A DNA stretch of 64,000 nt, taken from NCBI GenBank assembly GCA_951799405.1, contig OX637336.1, forward strand, positions 19,511,479 through 19,575,478, in the 5' to 3' direction. The first letter of the stretch is position 1; every line of letters starts with the position of its first letter. The notes beneath the pieces are model-generated. The model did no database searches. It worked only from the letters and a program-made list of their open reading frames with translations, and had not been told where the DNA came from. Positions 10,954-21,649 of the stretch are shown here, one piece after another. The stretch is from Agapetus fuscipes (taxonomy: Eukaryota > Arthropoda > Insecta > Trichoptera > Glossosomatidae). The position numbers and the translations under genes were made by a program.

Positions 10954-11213
10954 ATAAATTGCATGTCTTGTTATTAGTTTTAAGTTTAGTATATAAGAAA
11001 CTGAAGATGGAGAATGATCTCCGAAAACGTTTTTTCATAAAATAAATACTCATAGTGGATTAAAACAAAGTGTTTTCATTGAAGTGTTCTAAAAATTATT
11101 TATTAATATTTTTTTAATCAAATATTTAAAATGGAATTCCACAATGTTTCACCAAAACAATTTGAAAAGTTATCTATATTAATTTGTAATGAGTTAATGT
11201 ATTTGAAAATCTG

Positions 11214-11433
11214 TTCCTTGACTAAGTTGATATGAGACTGATCACTCATGACGTGAAAAATCGGTTCACTTTGCCAATGTCACTCCTGCTGCAAAGACGG
11301 TCGGCAAAAGTTGCCGAGCGAATTTTCATTTGAGGTTTTGTTTTTTAATTGTAAGCACTCACGCAGCATTTGTTACGGCAAGTTTTCACGTTTGTGGGCA
11401 TGCATTTTTAAATGTTTATATATCTTTGCAACT
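11214..11433 (+). repeat. Repeat C, diverged copy
   Basis: TTCCTTGACTAAGTTGATATG through ATATCTTTGCAACT. It abuts the LINE tail directly. Confidence 0.75.
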
Positions 11434-11818
11434 GTACGAAGAAAGTGTACAAAGGAAATGTCAGAGGAAAGCGCGGAAGGGGAAGGCCGAGGAAAGAATG
11501 GTTAGACCAAATAGGTGAGATTGCAACTGTAACGAAGAAAGTGTACAAAGGAAATGTCAGAGGAAAGCGCGGAAGGGGAAGGAGATTGCAACTGTACGAA
11601 GAAAGTGTACAAAGGAAATGTCAGAGGAAAGCGCGGAAGGGGAAGGCCGAGGAAAGAATGGTTAGACCAAATAGGTGAGATTGCGAAAGAATGGAACCTG
11701 CAGAGTGAAAATAAGAGAAGAGTATGTATGAAAAAGGTGATGAATATTGAGGAAATGAAAGTGGTTTGTAAGGACAGAAAAAAGTGGAGGCGCATCTGCG
11801 GAGGTACCGGCCACCCCT
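11434..11818 (+). pseudogene. LINE C-terminal tail with internal triplication
   Basis: Encodes the basic tail KRGRGRPRKEWLDQIGEIAK then NKRRVCMKKVM, CKDRKKWRRICGGTGHP and stop. This is the 3' end of an RTE-like LINE, matching tails at 13.9 and 26 kb. The first segment is repeated: 11430-11524 (95 bp), 11525-11588 (a 64-bp internally deleted copy) and 11589-11683 (95 bp), nearly identical to one another. The RT core is absent. Confidence 0.8.
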
Positions 11819-11865
11819 AGTGGAACGGCGGCAGGATACAGTACAGTACAGTACAGTACCATATA
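11819..11865 (+). repeat. LINE 3' pentamer tail (ACAGT)n
   Basis: Just after the LINE stop codon, GGCGGCAGGAT leads into four ACAGT units. At 26195-26225 the same 3' end carries ACAAG units, and at 13.9 kb hexamers. Confidence 0.7.
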
Positions 11866-12146
11866 TTACAGATTTTTATAGTCACAGTTTGAAAACGAAA
11901 ATACTCACTTGAGGCGCTATTTCATTTTTCAAGCATTATCCGGATAAGCGTAGAGTTTTATACTTCCGCTGACAACTTTCAAATCGATTCTTTGTGTGCT
12001 CTACGACACAATAGACTGCAATGCAACTGAATCACTGACTTGTTCTCTTGCTTTGCTATTTAACATTTAAACGAGAATAAAAGTTAATTGAATAGGCTAT
12101 TTAGCGCATTTGAGTGTAACGTAGCTTTTAATTGTATTTTTTTTTT

Positions 12147-13213
12147 AGAAAACTACAATAGTTCGTGCCTTGATTTTAAGCTGGGAAAAACAAGGAATGT
12201 CAGCAAATATATAAAAAAAATCTACTAATGCTATCTAGTGTCATCTGTGTGTATCTAAAGTTCTGCAAAATTTGTAATGCAAAAACAGCCGATATCACAG
12301 TTTATGACGGTGTTTTCAGTTCTTTGGGACAGGAAAAAATCATGAGAAATATAGACTTTCAAATTTATAATTTACAACCACAAGGATAGTAACAGCAACA
12401 TGGATGGTGGCGGAGCTTACAGTATTTCGTGTGCAGACTGCGACTCTGTGTATGTTGGACAGACCTCAAGATCAATTAATGTAAGATTCAAGGAGCATAA
12501 TAGGGCATTTAGAGGTCTGTCTGCATATTCCGAAATGGCGGATCATTGCATTGAAAATGACCATACCTTTGGCATTGACGATGTAAGGGTTTTGCACTCG
12601 GAATGTAAATACAGGCAACTAAATGCCCTAGAAACAATTGAAATTCATAAATGTAAGCAGAATGTCCCTATTGTAAATATTCAAATCCCTCTAGCTTCCC
12701 CCCTGCTCATTGCTCCTCTCCGCAATCCGCCATAACCCAATCCCCTTAATTTAAGTTTTATTCTTTGTCATTTTGTTGTTATTATTATTATTTGTCTTTT
12801 TGTGTTGACTCAATAATTTTATTTGTGCTTTAAATATTTAATTTTATTTTTTGACCCTCGGATGTTTGAATTAATTTATTGTAATTATTATATATTATTT
12901 TATGTTTTCTTTCTTTTAATTTTTGACTGTTGCATTTAATTTTAATTAAGTTCATATTTATTGTACCTGTACCTACCTATTTATTTGAATTTATATAATT
13001 TTGATCTATGGTTTGTTCTTAATAATTTTAATTTTTTTATACATCACTCGTGATAATGACCTGAATATTGAAGGTCGAAAGTACTCGAGATTCAAAATAT
13101 TATTGTGAAAATAAAACAACGTTTAATACAAAATAACTTGATTATAATTTTGTTTGACTCAAATATTTCTTCAACTGACATTCCTTGTTCTTCCCCTGTA
13201 GTTTTCAGTTAAA
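12147..13213 (+). mobile_element. Penelope-like 3' fragment with inverted flanks
   Basis: A GIY-YIG fragment (12400-12735) with an AT-rich 3' UTR ending in the motif GACCT...AGGTC-GAAAGTACT near 13060. The flanks share inverted segments: GAAAACTACA and ACAAGGAATGTCAG at 12147-12202, with their reverse complements at 13177-13213. The 11866-12146 stretch upstream is unassigned. Confidence 0.65.
12400..12735 (+). pseudogene. Penelope-like GIY-YIG endonuclease fragment
   Basis: About 111 residues with GAYSISCADCDSVYVGQ as the GIY..YIG pair with an interposed CxxC, SRSINVRFKEHNRAF carrying the catalytic arginine, an ADHCIENDHTF histidine segment, and a NALETIEIHK helix followed by a proline-rich end. 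It has the domain order of the copy at 9897-10271 but differs clearly in sequence, so it is a second Penelope family. No RT precedes it. The start methionine is simply the first in the frame; the copy is 5' truncated. Confidence 0.85.
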
Positions 13214-13237
13214 ATTGCGAATGAACTGTGTGTGGAT

Positions 13238-13530
13238 AACCGGTCCGTAGTCCAGTGGCAACACGTTGGCCTCGTAAATGGAAGGGTGTGGGTTCGAATC
13301 CCGGCGGAGCACAAAGATATACCATTTATATTTTCAAATTTGCTCTTCGCTGGGTTGAAAAATTCATAAACCTTTACCAAAAAACGTTCATCAAAAGGTC
13401 CATCCAGCCTTACAGTAACTGGATCTTGCTTGAAAATTGGCTCTTTCTACAGCGACGACCAAGCTCAACACCAAGAGGTGTGATACACACATAAACAGCG
13501 CTCACCAAATAAATCAGCCTATTTTAATTT
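13238..13530 (+). repeat. SINE-A, full length
   Basis: Best-preserved head: GTCCGTAGTCCAGTGG (box A), CCTCGTAAATGG (anticodon-loop region like tRNA-Thr CGT), GGGTTCGAATCCCGG (box B). The body ends with GGTGTGATACACACATAAAC and AAATAAATCAGCC. Confidence 0.9.
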
Positions 13531-13894
13531 TATTTTTTTATTTACATGCTAAGGAAGTGTGTTTGAAAAGGATGGGAAGAATAAATGACAAGGAAACTTG
13601 AAAATAGGGTGTGTAAGGGAAAACAAGTGGTCGGTGCAATAAGAAGAATACTCGTACTTCATTTCGTTCTTACTTCCTTCTCCACGCTACTTTTTGGCAA
13701 GTTGGCAGAGTGAATCATTCTTCCCTCATCCTTGCGAGTGAATGAATCTCTCGGGGCATATAACGGTGGGATAGTGAGATGGAAGTATAGCAGGACTGCA
13801 GTACCGCTGCGTTTCTTAGACTCTAAAATCTCTATGCTTTGTGGTCTCTTCACTACGAGCGTCTAGGGTCCAAGTTGAAAGTATGTACATATCT
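13531..13894. other. Unassigned sequence
   Basis: No gene or repeat family recognised. Confidence 0.4.
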
Positions 13895-13975
13895 AAATCT
13901 GTCGTAACTGTAACTGTAACTCTGTCGCCATTCCGCTAGAGGTGGCCAGAGCCTCTGCAAAGCGGCCTCTGTTTA
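13895..13975 (-). repeat. LINE 3' end with hexamer tail
   Basis: The minus strand GGCCACCTCTAGCGGAATGG matches the LINE end at 11.8 kb (GGCCACCCCTAGTGGAACGG) and leads into ACAGTT units instead of ACAGT. Confidence 0.65.
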
Positions 13976-13999
13976 TTCATATCCTTTATTATTATCATA

Positions 14000-14405
14000 T
14001 CAGGCTAATTTATTTTAAATTACAAATGATAAGAGAGCATCGTTTTTGTGTGTGTCACACCTCAAAGACCCTCTTTGGTCTTGGATAAAACTTTTTAAAA
14101 AGGTGTGTCTTGAGTGTTCCGCAAAATACACCCACAGATTTGGAGTTCTTCACTCCGGGTGGCCGTCTGTTCCATTCCACTGGACCCGCAACACGGAAAG
14201 CGCGGGCTCCGAAATTTGTACGAATCTGACGGCGTGGCTGAACCAAATTGACTGCTCCATCGCCCGCGGATCTGAGTGTCTGCCTCCTTACATCCATTTC
14301 AACAGGCAACATCATGTCAGTCAAATAAGGTGGAGCCAAGCCATTGATGGCTTTATATACCATCACACAAACACAATAGCCACCCTCTCCGGGAAACGAA
14401 GCCAA
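14000..14405 (-). pseudogene. L2/CR1-like LINE C-terminal fragment
   Basis: The minus strand encodes about 116 aa of the region after the RT: VMVYKAINGLAPPYLTD, RRQIRTNFGARAFRVAGP, EWNRRPPG and LKTHLFKKF, the signature found at the C-terminus of L2/CR1-type LINEs. The RT core is missing. Below the stop, the 3' UTR (14075 down to about 14000) carries GGTGTGACACACACAAAAAC and AATAAATTAGCC, closely similar to the 3' end of SINE-A. This makes the LINE family the likely enzyme donor for SINE-A. A second diverged piece lies at 35340-35640. Confidence 0.8.
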
Positions 14406-14978
14406 TGTAGTTTTTTTTACAGCGAAGTGTTGTGAGCGAATTCGGGTATCCCGAATATGAATTCCGTCAATCTAAACTTCTATCATTTATATTTATTTTG
14501 AAAAATATTTTTCGAAAAATTCATTTCTTTTACGACGCATTTTCGAAGCAAAATTTTTGCCATAAGTTCATTTATTGAAAGACAATATTCTTAGTTGTTT
14601 GTTTTTTTTCCTTGCGATATGGCTTCCTTCGTATTTCCCATGTGGAAAATAACGCTCGGAAAGGTATGAAACGGTGTAAGAGATACAAGAAATGATAGAA
14701 GGAGGGGAGGTATTGGAAAATGAAGAAGGAAAAACAATTCGACTGTTAAATCAATCACCATTAAATACTTCACCATATTTTATACAGTTTTTTTTTGTCG
14801 TGGATTAATATTTTGTTTGATTTTTTTCCTTAAAGATAAGTCGGAGTTGATTTGTCAAAAAAAAAAATGTTTTGTGTTACTTAGGATTTACATAGAAAAA
14901 AGTGGCAAGAGTCACAAAGTTCTTGTTGCTTTGAGTGAACCAATTTTACTGAAATCAACAAATATGAATTAAATTTCC
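14406..14978. other. Unassigned sequence
   Basis: AT-rich; no gene or family recognised. Confidence 0.4.
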
Positions 14979-15208
14979 ATTTCCTTGATTAATAAGTTGA
15001 ATGAGACTGATCCCTGCCTTGATCTAAAAAAGTCATTTTAGCCAATGACACACCTAGTTTTAGGGAAAGGCAGCAGGCGTCGCAAATTTCATGTTCATGT
15101 GAGGTTTGTTCTATCTCTTGTGTACACGTGTAGCATGTGTAAGGGTGAACTTGCATGCCCCTGCTTGTGGGCATGCATCAAATATGAGCCTTGAATGTCA
15201 ATATATTG
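14979..15208 (+). repeat. Repeat C, old diverged copy
   Basis: TTCCTTGATTAATAAGTTG through TGTCAATATATTG. Recognisable by the conserved order of segments but with many differences. Confidence 0.65.
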
Positions 15209-15239
15209 CCCCCTTAGTGCTTGTTTGTCTTATGTCAAT

Positions 15240-15420
15240 TAGAGCCAATATTTGTATGTATACTGGAACAGTGTGTCTTCCGAAAACTGTAAATTGATCT
15301 TAAAAATATTTAAAACAACACTCATATTATACATATCGTGTAATATTTTTATTCTTCACTTAAATTGTCTAGACTGGGATTCTTAAGACGATTTCATTGA
15401 ACAGTCATCTTTGAATCAAA
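15240..15420 (+). repeat. Repeat D
   Basis: Follows the family from ATATTTGTATGTATACTGG to TTGAATCAAATGGCAGATAA. Confidence 0.65.
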
Positions 15421-15504
15421 TGGCAGATAATCCAATCAATGAATTAGAATAGTTTAGAATAATAAGAGTTTTAGGATTACACGGCCGGCTGATGATGCTG
15501 AAGT

Positions 15505-15840
15505 GATGTTTTCCGGGATCTGTTACCGTGGTCTGTGGGAGCTGGAGCTTCCAGACGTTTTGCCCATTTCTACGATGGGCTTCTTCAGCGTGAAGTATGA
15601 TGATGAAGATGATCTTCACAGCTCTCTTCAAGCTGACGTTTCGTCTCCTCTTCGGAGCTCTGCTCACTTCTGAGGTCTGAACTAAAGGCGGCGTCTTTTT
15701 ATTCGTAAATTCTTCACAGCTCTCATCAAGATCATCTTCATCATCATACTTCGCGCTGAAAAAGCCTATCTTAGAAATGGGAGAAACGTCCGGAAGCTTC
15801 AGCTCCCATAGACCACGGCAACAGATCCCGGAAAACATCT
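15505..15840. mobile_element. Foldback element F with chimeric centre
   Basis: Arms of about 113 bp (15505-15617 and 15728-15840) are inverted copies, starting GATGTTTTCCGGGATCTG. The left arm's minus strand carries the hairpin motif CTGAAGAA-GCCCAT...ATGGGC. The centre holds a segment (CAGACCTCAGAAGTGAGCAG on the minus strand) also found in the insertion at 50606-50861. Confidence 0.8.
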
Positions 15841-16273
15841 TTCCAGCAAAATCCAATCAATCACTGGGAGGACAATATCTTTGCAACTTATATTATAGAT
15901 TACAGATTTCATACACAGTTACAGTTTCTTTCTTTCTTTAGTCTTCATCTTCCAGCCTCTCAGCTAAATTGATTTTCTTTGATGTAAAGCCACGGCTTTG
16001 CAACTAAGATCAGCCGCGGTTCAATAGGCGTGCGATATGTCGTATGTAATCCCTTCTCGCCCATTGTTTTAAGCGTCCCCTATTAAAGTTTGAAGGCAGG
16101 GCCGCTCAGGGGTGGGTCTATGGCGGCTTAGGCTCCGGGCACTAGGACAGTTTTATGAGCGCTCGTGAGGCGGTACGGGCCTGCTTATTGTAGGGAGAGA
16201 CTTAGCAAGGGAGGCAGTGACCTGAAACCAGTGATTCTGTTATGTTTACTAAATCTTTAATCTAAGCTGCGAA
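15841..16273. other. Mostly unassigned
   Basis: A repeat C 3' scrap lies at 15872-15910 and another (minus) at 16250-16278, just before the solo LTR. The 15950-16240 segment is unrecognised and moderately GC-rich. Confidence 0.5.
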
Positions 16274-16320
16274 GATATTGTTGGGTTAAGGGGTATTTAA
16301 CCCCAAAACCCATCAATATC
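16274..16320. repeat. Long imperfect hairpin at the LTR edge
   Basis: GATATTG/CAATATC, TGGGTT/AACCCA and GGGGT/ACCCC arms nest around a short centre. It straddles the proposed LTR terminus at 16279. Confidence 0.6.
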
Positions 16321-18067
16321 TTAGACTGTATTGTAGTGTTTTTGGTTCGAAAAGTCTCTAAATTAAAACATACAGATCTTCTTTCTGGATCTTTATTAGC
16401 TCTTAATTAATTTTAATAATTTACATTTATTTTTAACACTTTTGGTAACACAAATTTATTTCCACAGTTTAGTATCGCTTAAACTCTTCAAATCAAAGGC
16501 AACTATCTCACTGGCTTAGCGCACTCAATTCTACGCCTTATATACATACTTCACAGACAGAACTCTCCAGTGACTAATTTTGCCAGCACATTCGCGAATA
16601 TTCTACCAAGTTCAAGAGTACAAAAGGATCATTTAATTTCTAGATTTTTTAGGTCTATAATTTTTGCTGCCTACGCTGTACACCTATATTAATCTACTTT
16701 TGACATAATGCTATAATAACTATTACTACCTACGATGTACACCTATATTAATCTACTTTTGACATAATGCTATAATAACTATTACTACCTACGATGTACA
16801 CCTATATTAATCTACTTTTGACATAATGCTATAATAACTATTACTACCTACGATGTACACCTATATTAATCTACTTTTGACATAATGCTATAATAACTAT
16901 TACTACCTACGATGTACACCTATATTAATCTACTTTTGACATAATGCTATAATAACTATTACTACCTACGATGTACACCTATATTAATCTACTTTTGACA
17001 TAATGCTATAATAACTATTACTACCTACGATGTACACCTATATTAATCTACTTTTGACATAATGCTATAATAACTATTACTACCTACGATGTACACCTAT
17101 ATTAATCTACTTTTGACATAATGCTATAATAACTATTACTACCTACGATGTACACCTATATTAATCTACTTTTGACATAATGCTATAATAACTATTACTA
17201 CCTACGATGTACACCTATATTAATCTACTTTTGACATAATGCTATAATAACTATTACTACCTACGATGTACACCTATATTAATCTACTTTTGACATAATG
17301 CTATAATAACTATTACTACCTACGATGTACACCTATATTAATCTACTTTTGACATAATGCTATAATAACTATTACTACCTACGATGTACACCTATATTAA
17401 TCTACTTTTGACATAATGCTATAATAACTATTACTACCTACGATGTACACCTATATTAATCTACTTTTGGCATAATGCTATAATAACTATTACTACCTAC
17501 GATGTACACCTATATTAATCTACTTTTGACATAATGCTATAATAACTATTACTACCTACGATGTACACCTATATTAATCTACTTTTGACATAATGCTATA
17601 ATAACTATTACTACCTACGATGTACACCTATATTAATCTACTTTTGACATAATGCTATAATAACTATTACTACCTACGCTGTACACCTATATTAATCTAC
17701 TTTTGACATAATGCTATAATAACTATTACTACCTACGATGTACACCTATATTAATCTACTTTTGACATAATGCTATAATAACTATTACTACCTACGATGT
17801 ACACCTATATTAATCTACTTTTGACATAATGCTATAATAACTATTACTACCTACGATGTACACCTATATTAATCTACTTTTGACATAATGCTATAATAAC
17901 TATTACTACCTACGATGTACACCTATATTAATCTACTTTTGACATAATGCTATAATAACTATTACTACCTACGCTGTACACCTATATTAATCTACTTTTG
18001 ACATAATGCTATAATAACTATTACTACCTACGATGTACACCTATATTAATCTACTATTTACATTACA
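16279..18067 (-). mobile_element. Probable solo LTR swollen by a minisatellite
   Basis: The plus strand starts TGTTGGG and ends TTTACATTACA, so the minus strand begins TGTAATGTAAATAG, very like the Gypsy LTR start (TGTTATGTAAAT) in this window. Internal AAATTAAAACATACAG and the AT-rich part resemble the Gypsy LTR's U5 end. Flanks are ATAT (16275-16278) and GTAT (18068-18071), a one-mismatch 4-bp target duplication. No internal coding region. The 59-bp array occupies 78% of its length. Identity as an LTR is inference from termini and composition. Confidence 0.55.
16668..18056. repeat. 59-bp tandem repeat, about 23.5 copies
   Basis: Head-to-tail 59-bp units (CTACGATGTACACC...) are almost identical. 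The few variants seen are CGCTG for CGATG in the first unit and near 17678 and 17973, and GGCAT for GACAT near 17469. No open frame runs through it. Near-identity implies recent expansion or homogenisation. Confidence 0.95.
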
Positions 18068-18522
18068 GTATGTTCGCTTAGACTGAATGTTGGTTTCTAT
18101 CCTGCCACAGGGGGTTCAATCACTAAGATCCTTTCTATTCCCTAAGGGCCGGGTTTTTGGTTACGCCAACAGAATCAAAAGGTAACTGCAGGGACTTACC
18201 TGGAGCTTCTCTGGTTCCTGAAAGCGAATATGCTCATAAATTGCACTTGCTTGTAAATCCCCGAAATTAATAAAATGAGTAATTGGCCCAACCAGATATA
18301 TGTTTCCAACCATACGTATGTTTATAGGCTCCCGGGTAATCCATTAACTATTTTCGAGCCGACGTTTCGAACCGGTCATACGATTCATCATCAGGGCGGT
18401 CTCTTTTTGTGCGTGGTTGGCCTTCAAATCGAAGGGCTAAGCGTGGTTTGAACCAGTGTTATTCTGTTCCAAATACGCTAGTCAAGAATAGTAACTTGAG
18501 TGCCTCGGCCATAACACCGGCT
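18068..18522. other. Unassigned sequence
   Basis: Contains GCCGACGTTTCGAACC near 18358 but no recognisable gene or family. Confidence 0.4.
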
Positions 18523-18688
18523 ATCAAATTACATTTAAGATTCATGTTAAATGCATTCCCATTAGCAGACATGTATAATTTCGCGCTTACACAAACACAT
18601 GCCGCATGTGGACAATATAAAAACCCAAATCTCAAATGAACATAAGCACTGCAACTCTTGCTGGCCTTCCCTGAAACAGGGGTTCCAT
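18523..18688 (-). repeat. Repeat C, partial
   Basis: Middle of the family, through CCTTCCCTGAAACAGGGGT, joined at its 5' side to a SINE-B piece. Confidence 0.75.
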
Positions 18689-18689
18689 A

Positions 18690-18840
18690 GACCACTAAAA
18701 AAAAAAACGCAACGAAGGTACACAAATGGCGTAACTTCTTGCCTGCGTTTCTCCGAAGGGGTCGCATGTGGCGCTTCGGGACCTATTTATTTTTACAGGT
18801 AAGAGGGCCGGCCTCACACCAACCACTTTCAGTTGAACCA
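18690..18840 (-). repeat. SINE-B, 3' part
   Basis: Plus strand AACGCAACGAAG...GCCTGCG...GGTCGCATGTGGCG, then TTTTTACAGGTAAGAGGGCC. Confidence 0.75.
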
Positions 18841-19429
18841 CTAGATTTTCTGAAATTAAGATAGTCTTTCGGACAGGATTTCAGCTCTTACACAATAATA
18901 AAAAAGGCAGACAACTTATTTCTCTCCAAACCCTTGAAATTCACAATAAAGAAAATAATATTAATTTACAAATATCTAGTCTTTTTCCCTTACTAACAGT
19001 ACCTGCCCGCAAAACCCACTCATTTTCTCTTCTCTGCCTTGAATTACGATCCTTTTGTTTCTACCTCAGTTAGCCCCTGAAGATGGACGGATACAGTTCG
19101 TTAGCGCTTAGACAATTTAATTTAAAAGAAATTCGTTACACAAAAAGTAATTTTTAATTATAAGGCATTCTTCATATCTGATAAATTGTAAGGCATTTAA
19201 TGGTTGTTCTTCACTGAGCTGAGAGTATGGCTTGGATCGAAGTAGCTTATGTTGGGAGGGATCGGGACAGCCACCTTCTCCCTATAAGTTCCACCACCCA
19301 CCAGTCCTCTCGCCTGCCGCGTTATATGGAGTACGAAAGACTGTCAAGTGATTTCATAAGGTACGTCATATTTCTTATGTGTACTGTGTGTCAGTAGATC
19401 ATCACATCATGTAAGAGAGCTAGAGGACC
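18841..19429. other. Unassigned, one weak hairpin motif at 19080
   Basis: CCTGAAGATGGACGG at 19078 is followed by a poorly matching stem. Otherwise unrecognised. Confidence 0.4.
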
Positions 19430-19550
19430 ATGAAAAGTTCCGGATTGCACTGAAGACAAGCAAATTTCTGGCATCGTTTGCACAAGCGCCCTTGGAGTGA
19501 TTACATCACGAAACGGCGCTATAAAGAAATCATCAACTCATCATCATCAT
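19430..19550 (+). repeat. Repeat J, uninterrupted copy
   Basis: AAATTTCTGGCATC, then GCACAAGCGCCCTTGGAGTG. The paralogue at 37290-37640 carries a repeat C insertion at the equivalent point, so this copy shows the empty site. Confidence 0.7.
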
Positions 19551-20042
19551 CTCAGTTCGTAAAGTGCTTGCATTCCATGCCGAGAGGTCGAATTAAATCC
19601 CACTGAGGGTGTCAGAATTGATTTCGCATTTCGGTGTTTGCTTCAATCCCAAAATAAAATACCGGCAAGTTTTACTCAGCTTTCACAAGAAATGAGTATC
19701 GCCCCCCTTGAGAGCTGGGAAAACACAATTTCAACTGAAAGTGGTTAATGTGAGGTCACTTCGTTACCTTTTTTTTTTTTTTTTAAGAAATCCTGTGCGG
19801 GAGACTCCCTAGATTCTAAAGACTCTAGGGGTCTATGACACTTGTTGTAGTGCCGCAGAGGTGTACGAGCTTGGTCGTCGCTACAAAGCGCCAATACTCA
19901 AGCAAGACCCAATTGCTGTAAGGCTGGATGGAACCTTACCTGTAAAAATAAAAAGATTTACTTGCCATATTCGATTTTTCGGGGCAAACTTGTCAAGTAG
20001 TAATACTGTATGTGTATCTTATTTGCGTTTAAGTAGCATTAT
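19551..20042 (+). repeat. SINE-B interrupted by a SINE-A2 piece
   Basis: SINE-B runs 19551-19775 and resumes at 19936-20042 (CCTTACCTGTAAAAATAAAAAG...). Between them, 19786-19935 is a minus-strand SINE-A2 tail and body (CCTGTGCGGGAGACTCCC...). The insertion side shows a run of T at 19771-19785. Confidence 0.7.
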
Positions 20043-20859
20043 TGGTGTCTTAAATCTAGATATCGAGGGTGATCTGGCAACAAGTCCTATCTAATTTTTT
20101 GGTGTTTTTTATGTGTGATTTTTTCCTATATTTTATTATAACAAAACTAGCAACAATTTTCATATTATGTCAAAATTAACAATAAACATTGTGAAAATAA
20201 ACATTTACGTAATTTTTTTTATAATCATGTAACTGAGACATTATTTTTTAAACACATTTTATTCTCTCCTGTAAAGTTAGCATTTTCGAGATTGCTTATT
20301 ACCAGATTACCCTCGATATGTAGGTATTATAAGAAAAACTTATCAAGGATTTTCATGAAATCACTTAACAAGCTTTTAACTTCTAGCTACTCAAAGCAAC
20401 TAAGAGAATTTATTCATTTTTCTAAGTAGAACTTTTCTTCACATTTTATATAACTTAATTTTATAATATTATTTCCAGGTAACATTCTGGAATTCAACAA
20501 ATTTTCAAATTAATTTCCTTGCCTACGTGCCGCTTCATTTTGGTGACAGTTGCGGCTGTAGCGACAACTTTTGCCACCAGTAATTAGTATGGGGGTAGCG
20601 TGCATCCATCTATCTGTCAGAGAGAGAGAGCCAGCGACAATGGAAGACTTATAGCCGCTTCCATAGTAGAGATATTGTCTCACAGAGAAAACAAATTACG
20701 AGGAAGAGGTGGAAAGATAGATGGAAAGTGAAACACAAGATGAAGATAGAAAGAAAGAGAACGCAGAGTAATTAGTGAAATGCACAATACATTCAAAGGA
20801 AGGGGGAAGGCTTTTATATCAAGGATTTATTTAAAACGCCGTTGCTCAATTTCAATTGC
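20043..20859. other. Unassigned sequence
   Basis: AT-rich with a purine-rich part at 20615-20790. No gene or family recognised. Confidence 0.4.
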
Positions 20860-21440
20860 TTACTTGTAACATTCCCGATTCTTCTGCTTCTTTCCCTTTG
20901 CCTTATCCGATCATTTGGGGTCGGCCCTCCTTGTTCGAAGACGCCAAGCTTTTCTATCCTGGCTCATCTCCTCTGTCAGGTTTTCCTTTTGCATTTATTT
21001 TTCAATATTGGCCCGCCATGTTGCCATTGGGCGGCCTCTGCCTCTTGGTCCTGTGGGAATGCTGAGGGCTTTTTGGACAATATGTTCATTATCTCTTCGC
21101 ATCACATGGCCGAACCACCGGAATTGGGATTCTCTAATCCTGTCTGTTATTGGGGCAACCTTAAAGCTACCCCTCACGTATTCGTTCCTTATGTGGTCTA
21201 GCCTAGTGACGCCTCCAGCCCACCTCAGCATTCTCATCTCGGCAGCATGGACTTGCCGTTCATGGACGTTTATGCAAGTCCAGCACTCTGCTCCATATAG
21301 CATGGCGGGCCTGACTGCCGTCTTGTAGACCTTGCCCTTAGTCTTGATAGGGATCCTTTGGTCACACAAGACACCTGACAGAGAAAAGTAGTAAATGTCC
21401 CGATTGCATTCTTTTAAAAAATAATGACAAATGAAAACAA
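20860..21440 (-). pseudogene. RTE-like LINE, post-RT fragment
   Basis: The minus strand encodes about 165 aa: GKVYKTAVRPAMLYGAECW, MRMLRWAGGVTRLDHIRNEY, RESQFRWFGHVMRRD and GPRGRGRPMATWRANIEK, the conserved tail found after the RT domain of RTE-like LINEs. The catalytic RT motifs lie upstream and are absent; the first 40 residues of the frame look like unrelated flank. A different subfamily from the copy at 3880-4300. Confidence 0.85.
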
Positions 21441-21527
21441 TGTTACATAAAAAGTCGATATATGACCGTCCTACATCCCCTTCTTTCCTCACACTATTGA
21501 TTCATTCCGTTTCTGAACCATTTAGTA

Positions 21528-21635
21528 TTTAATTATTTAAAAATTTAAATGGGTAAAACATAGTTTTAATTCACTTATTTATTTATTTTTTTGTGCTCGA
21601 ACATTTTCGCCTAATGAGGCATCTTCAGCAGCATC
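21528..21635 (-). repeat. Penelope-type 3' end with hairpin motif
   Basis: The minus strand has CTGAAGAT-GCCT-CATT-AGGC-GAAAATG, then a GTGAATTAAAACTATG and TTTAAATTTTTAAAT trailer. The same segment is at 36505-36610 and 63302-63408. Confidence 0.7.
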
Positions 21636-21649
21636 TTTTAGTATTTATT

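Larger units (their letters stand above)
9728..11127 (-). mobile_element. Penelope-like fragment with inverted arms
   Basis: Arms of about 250 bp (9728-9980 and 10873-11127) are inverted copies. They flank minus-strand remains of a Penelope-like retroelement: end of the RT, then GIY-YIG endonuclease. The arms consist of the endonuclease C-terminus plus 3' UTR, so the element's own 3' end was duplicated upside down at its broken 5' side. Each arm carries the hairpin motif (11001-11027 plus; 9851-9825 minus). Inverted flanks and 5' truncation are typical of Penelope insertions. Confidence 0.85.

Noticed and set aside
15416..15856. 146-residue minus-strand frame
   Set aside because: It covers foldback element F; the acidic and basic runs are translations of ATGATG-type repeats.
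16668..18056. CRISPR array
   Set aside because: Units follow one another without spacers; this is an ordinary tandem repeat in a eukaryotic setting.
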